This document shows, piece after piece, positions 1-6,730 of a stretch of DNA of 8,154 bases. The stretch lies in contig CAZNTU010000249.1 of NCBI GenBank assembly GCA_964575975.1, forward strand, positions 1 to 8,154. The letters are read 5' to 3'. The position numbers and the translations under genes are program-made. Position 1 is the stretch's first letter; each line of letters opens with the position of its first letter. Under the pieces are notes generated by a model that was not told where the DNA came from, did no database searches, and saw only the letters and a list, made by a program, of their open reading frames with translations. Source of the DNA: G963674505 sp964575975. Lineage in GTDB: Bacteria; Desulfobacterota; Desulfobacteria; Desulfobacterales; SKZT01.

Positions 1-298
1 TGCCGTCGGCTTCGAAACCCGTGTCGTACTTGCAGGATCGCGCGGAAAGCGGGATGGGTTCCGAGCCGTCGAGGGTGGCGAAGTCGAAGATGGTTTCTCC
101 CGTAAGAAAGAGGCGCTCGAATGCCGGGTCGGCGGCGCTTTTTCCCTTCGTTTCCAAATACCGGTTGGCGAAAATTCCCCGGATCGAGTTTCCGGGTATG
201 AAATCCAACGTTTCCATGAGGTTATGGGCTTGGGGGCCGGAGGACACCAGCGCCGGAGACAGGGTTGCGATTTCCAGTTCGACAGTTTCAATATTCAT
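1..298 (-). CDS. csx10: Csx10-type RAMP protein of a type III-D system, N-terminal part (runs off the window)
   Basis: Only the first 99 residues are inside the window; the gene continues beyond position 1. Csx10 is a large RAMP subunit of type III-D effector complexes, thought to sit at the crRNA 5'-handle end (Cas5-like role) and to combine several RAMP folds. Seen here: an N-terminal beta strand leading into LSPALVSSGPQ (13-23), the RAMP-type motif ETLDFIPGNSIRGIFANRYL (29-48), then FERLFLTGETIF and PIPLSARSCKYDTGF (81-94). This last P-P-S...CK...GF stretch is typical of Csx10 N-termini. The ATG overlaps the cas7 stop as ATGA and follows a perfect AAGGAGGTG ribosome-binding site (304-312), so the start is secure and translation is probably coupled to cas7. 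Family assignment rests on motif recognition. A different multi-RAMP type III-D subunit is the main alternative. Confidence 0.83.
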   Translation of the reverse strand, partial: MNIETVELEIATLSPALVSSGPQAHNLMETLDFIPGNSIRGIFANRYLETKGKSAADPAFERLFLTGETIFDFATLDGSEPIPLSARSCKYDTGFEADG

Positions 299-933
299 GA
301 AGGCACCTCCTTGATTCCAATGCCGCCTTCCAAAGCGCCTCTTCCGACGGCTTTGCGGCCTCCGATTCGATCCACCAGCCGCGCCGAGACCTTGAGAAAT
401 TTCTTTTCCTCCGAAGAAAGCTGCCTTTTGAAGATTATTTTTCCGGCGAAGGAAACGTAAGGCGCGGTCTCGTCGAAAAAAAGGTGGTCGGGCAAGGCGA
501 CTCGCTTGGAGCGGTCCAGGGCGATTCCCGGATGGACTTGGCAGTCCGGCCGGCACACCGGGTTTTTGTTCGTTTTCGACAATTGTTTCAGAACTTCTTT
601 GAGTTCGTCGTCGATCTCGGGTTCGGCCTGTCCCACCCAGATGGCCGAGGGGATGGAGGCGTTGCCGAAAAGGTTGCACAGAGTGCAGCAGTTGTCCGCG
701 TCCTTGCAGATCGGCCCGTCGAGGGAGTGCGCGTGGAATTGGGACGCCGCGCCGTGCGTGTACAGAAGCCGTTCGGCGAAATAGCGCCATCGTCCCTTGA
801 CTGAGGACCCCGGAATAAAGGGGAGTCCTTCGCGGTTCCTGACGATCATCCGGTCGAGAAGTCCCGCGACCGCCAAGCCGCTGAACACGCTCGCCGGCGA
901 TTTGAATTTCAGGGTGTAAGTCCATTCATGCAT
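295..933 (-). CDS. cas7: Csm3-like Cas7 RAMP protein (type III backbone subunit)
   Basis: This 212-residue protein is a Csm3/Cmr4-type Cas7, the repeated subunit that coats the crRNA guide and cuts bound target RNA at 6-nt intervals. Seen: an N-terminal RAMP strand (HEWTYTLKF), the segment AGLLDRMIVRN followed by GLPFIPGSSVKGRWR (36-50), which is the classic Csm3 PyIPGSSLKG block, and a C-terminal glycine-rich loop GGRKAVGRGALEGG (191-204). Asp27 lies where the catalytic Asp of Csm3 (D33 in Streptococcus thermophilus) falls, so slicing is probably retained. Cysteines C76, C82, C83 and C86 ahead of NLFG resemble the metal-binding insertion seen in Csm3-like Cas7 proteins. The ATG at 933 was chosen over an upstream ATG at 1017 because homology begins there, GGAGG lies 7 nt upstream, and it overlaps the cas10 stop (ATGCATGA). 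It is translationally coupled to cas10 and csx10. Confidence 0.9.
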   Translation of the reverse strand: MHEWTYTLKFKSPASVFSGLAVAGLLDRMIVRNREGLPFIPGSSVKGRWRYFAERLLYTHGAASQFHAHSLDGPICKDADNCCTLCNLFGNASIPSAIWVGQAEPEIDDELKEVLKQLSKTNKNPVCRPDCQVHPGIALDRSKRVALPDHLFFDETAPYVSFAGKIIFKRQLSSEEKKFLKVSARLVDRIGGRKAVGRGALEGGIGIKEVPS

Positions 934-2653
934 GGGAAGCCTCCGTTTCCGGCGCGACATTTTCCGGCGCCTGGTTTGCCTTGTCGGCCGGTCGAATGAA
1001 ATCGTACAGCTCGACAATCTCCGTGATAGGGCTCGTCCAAACGGCCTTTTCCCCTTCCCTTGCCTGTTCGCGGAACGGAAAATGCGAAAACGAATTCGCG
1101 AATTCGCCTAGAGGTTTTTCCGGCTCAAGGAATCCGGCGGTTTTCAAACGATGCAGGATTCGCAGGGAATCGAACCTTGCCTGCAACGAAGATCGAAACA
1201 CGGCCGGATAGAGCGCCTTGATTTTGGTTCTCGGAACTCTGGATCGCTTGAAAGCCCGGATCGTATCGACAAGCCGGGACGCGTCGGAGGCGGTATAGGG
1301 GCGTTCGGTGCGCCGGATTTCCGGTTCGTCTCCCATAGACTGCGAAAAATACTCCGTATTTCTCCGGTATTTTGCGCGTTCCGAGTTCGACTCCGAGAGG
1401 ATCATGAAATCCACCGTGCCGGTTTGAACGTCGGACTTGACCGCTTTTTTCTTGGCTATTTTCATCAAGTCCCCGGCCATAGTCATCAAGTCGGAGACGG
1501 GGTAGTGGGCGTGGGCTATGACGACGCCCGCAGAAGTGGTCAAGCCGTCGGGGGCGAAGGGTTCCGATAGGGCTTGTTTATCAACCCTTTCTTTTTGCAG
1601 GGACTTGGTTTTTTCCTGGTACATCTTCATGAAATCGATGGCCGTTTCCAGGGCGTTGTGCGCGGGAACGGCAAGTACCAAGTCGTCGCCGCCGGCCATG
1701 ATGAATTCTGCAGGAACGTACTTGGCTTTTCCTTCGTGGGAGTCCGTGTCTTGACAATCGAGGTTTTTCAGGACGGCCTCTACGGCGGCCTCGCGAGTCG
1801 CCTGGTCCACGATTTCGGAAAAAGCCGCGTAGGCTTGCTTGATTTTATCCTCCTCCTGGTACTGTTTTGCCATTTTCTTTACCGTCTCACCCATGCGGTT
1901 GCCGTCGGCGTAGATCAGCCCCATGTAATTGGCGGGTTTGGACCGATCTCCGATACTATTAAAGGTTTGCGGCAGGACGGTCTCCATGCCCTTCTTGTTT
2001 TTAATGCTCTCCCCGAGAGTGACGAAAACGAATTCTTTCGTATAACGCATTGTCAGTATTTGGGGGGACTTCAGACATCGGGGTTTATAGGATTCGCCTT
2101 CCTTTATTTTCACGTAAAGATGCTTGTCGATTTCTTCCCTTTTCAGCATGCAGGAACGGCAAAGGCGGTGTTCTCCGAAATGGGAAAGCAAGTGTTCCGC
2201 AGGCTCGGTCCCGCATGAAGTGCATGGCATGATCCATCGGCCTGCAAGAACAGGTACGCCTTCGATTCGTCCAAGTTTGTTGCGCTGGCTTTGCGCGACG
2301 CCCCTGCGCATCCAGTCGGCGAAGTTTTCGCCGTCCAGGCGCCGGAGCACCTCGACCGATACGCGGGCGTTGACGGTTTCTTTGCGGTAGAGTTCGACCA
2401 CCTTGTCCTTGAATTCGAGGGCTTTGGGTTCGTTTCGGAAAAGTATCCGCCCCGATCCGCCTCCGAGGTAGATTTTTTCGAATTCGCCGGCATACTGTTT
2501 TTCGAGCAGTTCCATGATCATTTTCCTGTTGAGCCAATCCATCCTGGCGCTCGCCCCCCGGGTTTCCCGCATTATGGGCGAGGCGAACAGGTAGGATTTG
2601 ACCTTCTGGGTCTCGACGACCACGAGAAAAGGCATTGTGGGTTTTTCCGCCAT
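926..2653 (-). CDS. cas10: Cas10 (HD-less, GGDD-type) large subunit of a type III-D-like complex
   Basis: This 575-residue protein is the Cas10 large subunit, which on target RNA binding converts ATP to cyclic oligoadenylate through its palm/cyclase domains. Seen in order: a first palm-like domain starting at once with FLVVVETQKVKSYLFA and RGASARMDWLNRK (about 9-44); a zinc-ribbon-like module C144-x2-C147...C165-x2-C168; the second palm with IYADGNRMG (247-255, Asp250 a likely metal ligand) and MAGGDDLVLAVP (319-330, GGDD at 321-324); the helix HAHYPVSDLMTMAGDLMKIAKK (381-402); and an alpha-helical C-terminal domain (about 455-555). There is no N-terminal HD nuclease, so collateral ssDNA cleavage by HD is not expected, whereas cyclic oligoadenylate synthesis is. 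The start is set by AAAGGAGG (2658-2665) 4 nt upstream. The stop overlaps cas7. The surrounding Csx10 and Csm3-like genes indicate III-D rather than III-A/B. The cOA products and any CARF effector are not visible here. Confidence 0.94.
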   Translation of the reverse strand: MAEKPTMPFLVVVETQKVKSYLFASPIMRETRGASARMDWLNRKMIMELLEKQYAGEFEKIYLGGGSGRILFRNEPKALEFKDKVVELYRKETVNARVSVEVLRRLDGENFADWMRRGVAQSQRNKLGRIEGVPVLAGRWIMPCTSCGTEPAEHLLSHFGEHRLCRSCMLKREEIDKHLYVKIKEGESYKPRCLKSPQILTMRYTKEFVFVTLGESIKNKKGMETVLPQTFNSIGDRSKPANYMGLIYADGNRMGETVKKMAKQYQEEDKIKQAYAAFSEIVDQATREAAVEAVLKNLDCQDTDSHEGKAKYVPAEFIMAGGDDLVLAVPAHNALETAIDFMKMYQEKTKSLQKERVDKQALSEPFAPDGLTTSAGVVIAHAHYPVSDLMTMAGDLMKIAKKKAVKSDVQTGTVDFMILSESNSERAKYRRNTEYFSQSMGDEPEIRRTERPYTASDASRLVDTIRAFKRSRVPRTKIKALYPAVFRSSLQARFDSLRILHRLKTAGFLEPEKPLGEFANSFSHFPFREQAREGEKAVWTSPITEIVELYDFIRPADKANQAPENVAPETEASHA

Positions 2654-2657
2654 CGAT

Positions 2658-2665
2658 CCTCCTTT
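2658..2665 (-). promoter_or_regulatory. Shine-Dalgarno site of cas10
   Basis: AAAGGAGG on the minus strand lies 4 nt before the ATG at 2653 and fixes this as the Cas10 start. It is a strong site, suggesting cas10 is translated independently after the long structured leader rather than by coupling to the vWA gene. Confidence 0.8.
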
Positions 2666-2718
2666 CCGTTGTTGCGTTTGAATAAACGAGAATCTGCCAA
2701 AATCAGGTTATCGGGATT

Positions 2719-2737
2719 CGGCGGTCGAGGACCGCCG
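2719..2737 (-). repeat. Short GC-rich hairpin in cas10 leader
   Basis: A perfect 8-bp inverted repeat (CGGCGGTC, 3-nt spacer, GACCGCCG) lies about 65 nt upstream of the cas10 start. No T-run follows it on either strand, so it is not a canonical intrinsic terminator. It may simply add structure to the cas10 mRNA leader. Confidence 0.5.
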
Positions 2738-2911
2738 GGATCGCTTTGGTTTCGGCGGCTCGGCTTGAAACCGAAGGCCATGCGCGCCGATTCCGTAAAT
2801 TTGGAGTTGGAGCCGATCCGGTTTTCGAATTCGGAAAACTCCGCATAGCTCCGCTTTGTCGGTTACATTTCTTGTTTTATTTCGATTTGTGGTCATTGAA
2901 AATGCTGCCCC

Positions 2912-3028
2912 TCGAAGGTAACCAGACCATCTTGGTCTGGTACTCCGAGATTCGCGACCGACGGCGGACGACTCAATGTCCGAGCCGTCCGCCGTCGGAC
3001 CAGAGCTGGAAGCTCTGGTTACCTTCGA
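2912..3028. repeat. 117-bp composite palindromic element (REP/MITE-like) with three hairpins
   Basis: The ends are a perfect 15-bp inverted repeat (TCGAAGGTAACCAGA at 2912-2926 and its complement at 3014-3028). Inside are three hairpins: ACCAGACCA/TGGTCTGGT (2921-2941), CCGACGGCGGACG/CGTCCGCCGTCGG (2958-2998, 13-bp perfect stem plus three further pairs after a mismatch), and ACCAGAGCT/AGCTCTGGT (2999-3019). The first and third hairpins are the same motif with compensating base changes, and the terminal arms can pair with each other instead, giving two mutually exclusive folds. The element lies 12 bp downstream of the vWA stop. No poly-T tail follows, so it is not a canonical terminator. This architecture is typical of dispersed intergenic palindromes or non-autonomous mobile elements. 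Whether it recurs in the genome cannot be seen from one copy. Confidence 0.7.
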
Positions 3029-3040
3029 TGGCTTAGGCCG

Positions 3041-4372
3041 TCACAGGCTGTCCCAGATCGCCTCCTCGTCCGTGTCCTCCATGTAGCCTTCCTCGGCGCG
3101 GGTCGAGCGGGCGCTGATGCTCCCCACCCGGTTGAAATCGTCGTCCGACAGTTTATGCTCCTTTTTCAGCCGTTCCTTGTATCGGTTGTATTCGTCCAGC
3201 CTGTATTGGTCCTCCAAGTTTCGGGCGCGGCGAATCATCTCCTCCAAAATGGACAGCGCCCGGACCCAGTCGCCTCGGCGTTGTTCCTGGAATTTTTCGT
3301 CCAATTTGGCCAGTTCGACCTCCTGGAAGCCGTCGTCGATGGAGGTGTCGTACTCCGTTGCTTTCGCGTCGTCGCTGAAATTGACGTAAACGTTGAGGTT
3401 TTCCTGCTGCTTGCACAGTCCTGCGGGCGGCAGGTCGAAGTCGAGCTTGGCGTTGGCGAAGAGGCCGATGAAATCGTTTTCCGGAGGGTCCATCCGGGCC
3501 TTCAGGAAAAAAATGTTTCGCCTGTCCTGGCGAATGGTCTGCACGTTGATTTCCGTCCGGATTTTTCCCGAAGGATCGGGAGCGGTTATGCCGTAATAGC
3601 GCATTTCGGGATGCCACTGGTAGATTTCCGCGTCCCTCAGGCCCGGCGGGAAAAGGATTGTCAGGAACACGTTGGACGCCACGACTTTCTGGGCGCTCTC
3701 GAGCAGTTCTTCGAAACGGGCGTCCGCTTCTTTCGGGGACTCCAGGAGAAATGTCCTTCCGTTGGAAGCTGCGGACAATTTTCTCATGTAATGGAAATCG
3801 AAATCGTTTCCGACGCCGAGGCAATCGACCACCACTCCGTCGCGGCTCAGTTCCCCGACGATTCTTTCGACGGATTTCTCGTCGCCCGAACTGGCTTGCC
3901 CGTCGGTAAGAAACACGATTCTCTTGCTGGCGTTTTTTCCGTCGGCCATTACACCCTGCGCGGTTTTGAGCGCGGCCTCGAAGTCGGTAGCCCCGCTGAA
4001 ATTTTCAAGGCTGTCGATTTTATTCCGGATTTCGTCCTTTAGAGCGCCGGGGACGAGGTTCGCTATCCTGTACGCCCTGCTGTCGTAGAAAACCAAGGAG
4101 AGGGTGTCTTCGGCGTCGAGGTGGGAAACGACCTCCTTTGCCGCCGCCATGGTAGCCTGTCTTTTGGTTACGGTCGTCTCGCCGGAAAAGGGCTCGTCCA
4201 TGGAGCCGCTTGCGTCCAAAACCAGACACAGGTCGCAATGGACGGATTTATGCTCCGCGCGGTACGCTTTCGACGGCTCGATATCGAGTCTGCAAACGAT
4301 TCTGCAATCGTCGTTTCCTTTATACAAATGGTCATGGTTCAGTCCGTAGCGCAATACGATTTCTTCCGCCAT
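3041..4372 (-). CDS. von Willebrand factor A (vWA) domain protein within the cas locus, function unknown
   Basis: This 443-residue protein has a complete MIDAS metal-binding vWA fold: DASGS (Asp53, Ser55, Ser57) after the strand CDLCLVL, then SGATDF (Thr129) and FLTDG (Asp157). The vWA core spans about residues 46-225. It is preceded by about 45 residues beginning LRYGLNHDHLYKG that resemble N-terminal extensions of bacterial vWA proteins. About 235-335 looks like a beta-rich domain, and about 350-405 is a strongly charged helical region (KLDEKFQEQRRGDW... and YNRYKERLKKEHK). The tail is acidic. No signal peptide or membrane segment is seen, so it is probably cytoplasmic. MIDAS vWA domains bind a partner through a divalent metal, so this protein is probably a scaffold or partner-recognition subunit. 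No catalytic domain is recognisable. AAAGGAGA lies 6 nt before the ATG. It is co-oriented with cas6 and cas10 but separated from both by gaps of 129 and 387 bp. A role in the CRISPR response is inference from position only. Confidence 0.88.
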   Translation of the reverse strand: MAEEIVLRYGLNHDHLYKGNDDCRIVCRLDIEPSKAYRAEHKSVHCDLCLVLDASGSMDEPFSGETTVTKRQATMAAAKEVVSHLDAEDTLSLVFYDSRAYRIANLVPGALKDEIRNKIDSLENFSGATDFEAALKTAQGVMADGKNASKRIVFLTDGQASSGDEKSVERIVGELSRDGVVVDCLGVGNDFDFHYMRKLSAASNGRTFLLESPKEADARFEELLESAQKVVASNVFLTILFPPGLRDAEIYQWHPEMRYYGITAPDPSGKIRTEINVQTIRQDRRNIFFLKARMDPPENDFIGLFANAKLDFDLPPAGLCKQQENLNVYVNFSDDAKATEYDTSIDDGFQEVELAKLDEKFQEQRRGDWVRALSILEEMIRRARNLEDQYRLDEYNRYKERLKKEHKLSDDDFNRVGSISARSTRAEEGYMEDTDEEAIWDSL

Positions 4373-4464
4373 GCGTTTCTCCTTTCAGGTTCGGTGGTGT
4401 TCGGAATATTCGCTTTTGTATTCTATTCTTTCTCCCTGTTTTTGGTTGTTTGAGCGCTCCTTAG

Positions 4465-4484
4465 AGAAAAGCCGCCGGCGCGGC
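4465..4484 (-). terminator. Possible weak intrinsic terminator downstream of cas6
   Basis: On the minus strand GCCGC-GCCG-GCGGC forms a 5-bp all-GC hairpin followed immediately by TTTTCT, 17 nt after the cas6 stop. The stem is short, so partial termination or none is possible. If real, it would lower readthrough from cas6 into the vWA gene. Confidence 0.35.
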
Positions 4485-4501
4485 TGCGTATGGGGATGCG
4501 T

Positions 4502-5482
4502 TTAATATTCCGGGGCAAGATCCTCGACCGCAGCTCCGCCGTTGGCCAGCGCGTAGCTTCCCAACCCGAAGCTGGTCCCTTTTCCGATATTGAGCCAGGA
4601 CCCCGCGACCAGGAGGGGCAGGAAGTCGGCCAGATCGCCCCGGTAGGTGGCGCGTCCCACGATGCCGCCCATTTTCATGCGGCTTTTCTGGCGGAGCGAA
4701 AAACGGTCCCAGTCGAACCATCCGGTGGCGTTTTCTACGGTGGCGACCGATTCGGCCTGTTGGATCAATTCCTTGAACGGCAGATCGACCTTTTGGCCGC
4801 AGTGGAAATAGAGCAGGTTGGAGAGGCGTCTGAGCAGGACCCGGACCAGGACGTGGAATTCGGGGGTGTCGGTCAGGCGGCCGTCGTATTTCATTCGAAG
4901 CGGAGTTTTGAAATGGATCGTGATTTTTTCCGGATCGTACCGGCGGGAGAGTTCTTGGGCCTTCGTAAAATCCAGGACGGTCCGGGGAGAAGATAGCGTG
5001 TCGTTCTCGTACAGTTTTTCGGCCTTTTCCCCCGTTTCGTCGAGGGCGTGGATTCGCAGGACGACAAACCGCCCCCGTCCTTTTCCGATTCCGTTCTTGC
5101 CCATCAGGACGAACGCGTACACGAAGTAGGGAAGGTAGTCTATCGCGCGTCCGACGAGGGTCATGCCGAATTGGAGCTTGTTTCCGGGGAGATGTTTTCC
5201 TTCGCCCTCGGTCATTGGATTGAGGACGAAGGGGTGGGGCGCGTAGGGATAGAGTCGCATCACTTCCGCGTCCGACGGCGGCGGGGTTTCGAAGGCGTAC
5301 GAGTAGACGCATTTTTCCCTGAGCAGGCAGTTGGAGCAATCCCGATTCTTGAAGGCGCACGAGGTGTTTTTCAGGGCGAAGCCCAGCGCGCCGCGCAAAA
5401 CTCCTCCCTGGTAGGCCGGGAGCATTATGTTGTCTTCTGCTTGGGTCAGTATCGACAAACGGAGACATTTCAGATTGTCCAT
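4502..5482 (-). CDS. cas6: Cas6 pre-crRNA processing endoribonuclease (RAMP superfamily)
   Basis: This 326-residue protein belongs to the Cas6 RAMP family that cleaves the repeat in precursor crRNA to give mature guides for type I and III complexes. Seen: an N-terminal RAMP half with AYQGGVLRGALGFALK (23-38); a four-cysteine cluster C42, C49, C52, C58 followed by VYSYAFET; PHPFVLNP (82-89); LQFGMTLVGRAIDYLPYFVYAF (103-124); GIGKGRGRF (131-139); and a C-terminal half with MGGIVGRATYRGDLADFLPLL (271-291). The RAMP glycine-rich loop GKGTSFGLGSY (300-310) closes the fold. The catalytic residue cannot be named with confidence; several histidines are present (H83, H97, H145, H190, H210, H227). The frame stays open up to 5644, but homology begins at the ATG at 5482, where AAAGGA lies 9 nt upstream. 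It is the first recognisable gene of the minus-strand cluster and the only crRNA-processing enzyme in the window, so it may serve both effector modules. Confidence 0.93.
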   Translation of the reverse strand: MDNLKCLRLSILTQAEDNIMLPAYQGGVLRGALGFALKNTSCAFKNRDCSNCLLREKCVYSYAFETPPPSDAEVMRLYPYAPHPFVLNPMTEGEGKHLPGNKLQFGMTLVGRAIDYLPYFVYAFVLMGKNGIGKGRGRFVVLRIHALDETGEKAEKLYENDTLSSPRTVLDFTKAQELSRRYDPEKITIHFKTPLRMKYDGRLTDTPEFHVLVRVLLRRLSNLLYFHCGQKVDLPFKELIQQAESVATVENATGWFDWDRFSLRQKSRMKMGGIVGRATYRGDLADFLPLLVAGSWLNIGKGTSFGLGSYALANGGAAVEDLAPEY

Positions 5483-5930
5483 GGAAGTTCGTCCTTTCTT
5501 GTGGAAACGCGTGTTTTTGACTTTCGGGGGGGAATGTTTCGACTGGCGGAAGAATCGGACGGGCGAGGCCGCTTGGCGGCCGACCCGCCGGACTTGGCAT
5601 TTCCGCTTTTCGAAAATTGTTTTTCCGACTTCACTCTTCGGCATTCTCCGAGGCGTTGCATGATCGTTTCAGGGAAGCGCAATTCGCTCCTAATTTATTG
5701 TATCGATGGCAATGTCGAGCAAGAACAAAGTTCGGGCGGTGTTCGGCGCTTTTTGCCTTTGCGCGCAATTTTCGAGGCAAATGGAAAATTGACGAAAACA
5801 TCGGCTTCTTTGTTTCGACAAGCAGCCCGGCGAAAAGCCGTTCGGGCAAAACAAGGAAACAAACAAGTGCAAATCGACTTGTCCGGCTGCAAAAGGCAAA
5901 TTCTATTCCTGTCGCCGAAAACCGGAGGGG

Positions 5931-5959
5931 ACGATACGACAATATAGCTAATCTGTCAA
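5931..5959 (-). promoter_or_regulatory. Candidate sigma-70-type promoter reading toward cas6
   Basis: On the minus strand a perfect TTGACA (5959-5954) is separated by exactly 17 bp from TATCGT (5936-5931, four of six matches to TATAAT). Transcription would enter cas6 after a leader of about 440 nt. The spacing and consensus -35 support it; the long leader is unusual and other promoters nearer cas6 are not excluded. Confidence 0.4.
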
Positions 5960-6165
5960 TAAATTTCCTCGTCGATAGCTCGCTCGGGTTCCCCTTTTCT
6001 AGTTTCTGCACAGTCCTTGTTTCCACGCTCCAACGCTTCTCGTCCGATCCTCGCTCTCCGCTCGCGCATTCGAATTGCTGTTGCCTTTTCCGACTCTGCG
6101 ATTTCGAGGATGCTGGAAAGTGCGACAGCGAGTCGCTTTGAAAGTCCACTGAAAATCCGGTGCAA
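5956..6165 (-). CDS. Possible small protein, 69 residues, unrecognised, TTG start
   Basis: A 69-codon ORF beginning MHRIFSGLSKRLAVALSSIL reads toward cas6. It starts with TTG and has a GGGGGAG site (6172-6178) 6 nt upstream, well placed for a Shine-Dalgarno. The predicted protein has a short amphipathic N-terminal helix (about 4-22) and is then rich in Glu and Arg (RMRERRARIGREALERG), consistent with a charged helical protein. No family is recognised. Against it: rare start codon, short length, no homology signal, and a competing longer ORF in another frame over the same bases. It could be fortuitous. Confidence 0.25.
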   Translation of the reverse strand: MHRIFSGLSKRLAVALSSILEIAESEKATAIRMRERRARIGREALERGNKDCAETRKGEPERAIDEEIY

Positions 6166-6550
6166 AGATCACTCCCCCAAATCCGCTACAACCGGAAATT
6201 TTAATTGACAAAACTAACGCTTTTATCCTAAGTAGCTTTTGCATTCTACAGCAAGTTCGAGTTTCGAGTTTGGGTCGCAAATGGACTTTCGGAAAAAACC
6301 GGTAACGATGCAGGGGCCGAATATTTCCGCATACCGAAAAGATTCGGAGAAAACGGCGATTCCTGTTTCGTAGGAAAAATTGATTCGTCTTTTTTTTGTT
6401 TCGGCGAAAACAAAGCCGATTCGACTGAACTTTGGCGCGGATACAACGGAGCGATGGCGGAACCTCTGACAACGACGATTTTGCTTTTTCTTTTCGTTTC
6501 CTTGGCCGAATCCTCGGACCGCCGTTTTTTTCCCGTCCCGCCCGGCCGTC

Positions 6551-6578
6551 TTCAAAACCATTCCATTAAAAATATAGA
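6551..6578 (+). promoter_or_regulatory. Candidate promoter for the small ORF and cmr1
   Basis: TTCAAA (6551-6556) and TATAGA (6573-6578) are separated by 16 bp, each matching four of six consensus positions, about 165 nt upstream of the small ORF at 6745. An alternative is CATAAT at 6675-6680 with TTGAAA at 6649-6654, but the 20-bp spacing is too long. Both are weak predictions. Confidence 0.25.
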
Positions 6579-6730
6579 GAGCCGCTCGCATGCAACGGGG
6601 AAGTTCGATTTCCCTGCAATGCTCCCCGGAAAATTTTGTAAAAAAAATTTGAAAAAGTCGGAGAACGACGCCGTCATAATTGCTGAAGTGCATTTTGCGA
6701 ACTGCCATGCGCACAAATTCGAAAAGGAAA

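Larger units (their letters stand above)
2654..3040. other. 387-bp gap between vWA gene and cas10, structured leader of cas10
   Basis: No convincing gene is present. On the cas10 side the leader (2654-2911) contains three local inverted repeats: CGGCGGTC/GACCGCCG (2719-2726 and 2730-2737, 3-nt loop), CTTTGGTTTC/GAAACCGAAG (2744-2753 and 2767-2776, one mismatched position), and GTTTTC/GAAAAC (2821-2826 and 2834-2839). A short direct repeat GCGGAG-N4-GCGGAG (minus strand) lies near 2840-2856. The vWA side holds the 117-bp palindromic element listed separately. Short ORFs here look fortuitous because they lack ribosome-binding sites and have low-complexity Arg/Pro composition. A cas10 promoter is expected here, but no clear -35/-10 pair was found. 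Confidence 0.6.

Noticed and set aside
934..1017. 28-codon N-terminal extension of the Csm3-like gene
   Set aside because: It lies inside cas10, is Arg-rich, and the ATG at 933 has GGAGG upstream and starts the RAMP strand.
2708..2896. 62-codon minus-strand ORF upstream of cas10
   Set aside because: It spans the inverted repeats, has no ribosome-binding site, and has fortuitous-looking Arg/Pro/Ser composition.
3155..4042. 295-codon plus-strand ORF opposite the vWA gene
   Set aside because: It is an antisense shadow of a gene with a clear MIDAS motif, with no recognisable domain.
4461..5600. 379-codon minus-strand ORF in another frame over cas6
   Set aside because: Its Arg/Pro-rich composition and overlap with real Cas6 coding mark it as an out-of-frame shadow.
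5483..5644. 54-codon N-terminal extension of cas6
   Set aside because: The extension has no RAMP similarity, and the ATG at 5482 has its own ribosome-binding site and begins the RAMP fold.
5048..5947. 299-codon plus-strand ORF opposite cas6
   Set aside because: It is antisense to the well-supported cas6 gene, has no family signal or ribosome-binding site, and arises from the codon bias of the opposite strand.
5631..6149. 172-codon minus-strand ORF in the divergent region
   Set aside because: It has mixed Ser/Arg/Phe composition, no motif, no good ribosome-binding site, and runs into the cas6 upstream region out of frame.
6389..6419. T8 run with nearby hairpin as a terminator
   Set aside because: The T-run precedes the hairpin on the plus strand and becomes an A-run after it on the minus strand, so neither orientation has the terminator layout.
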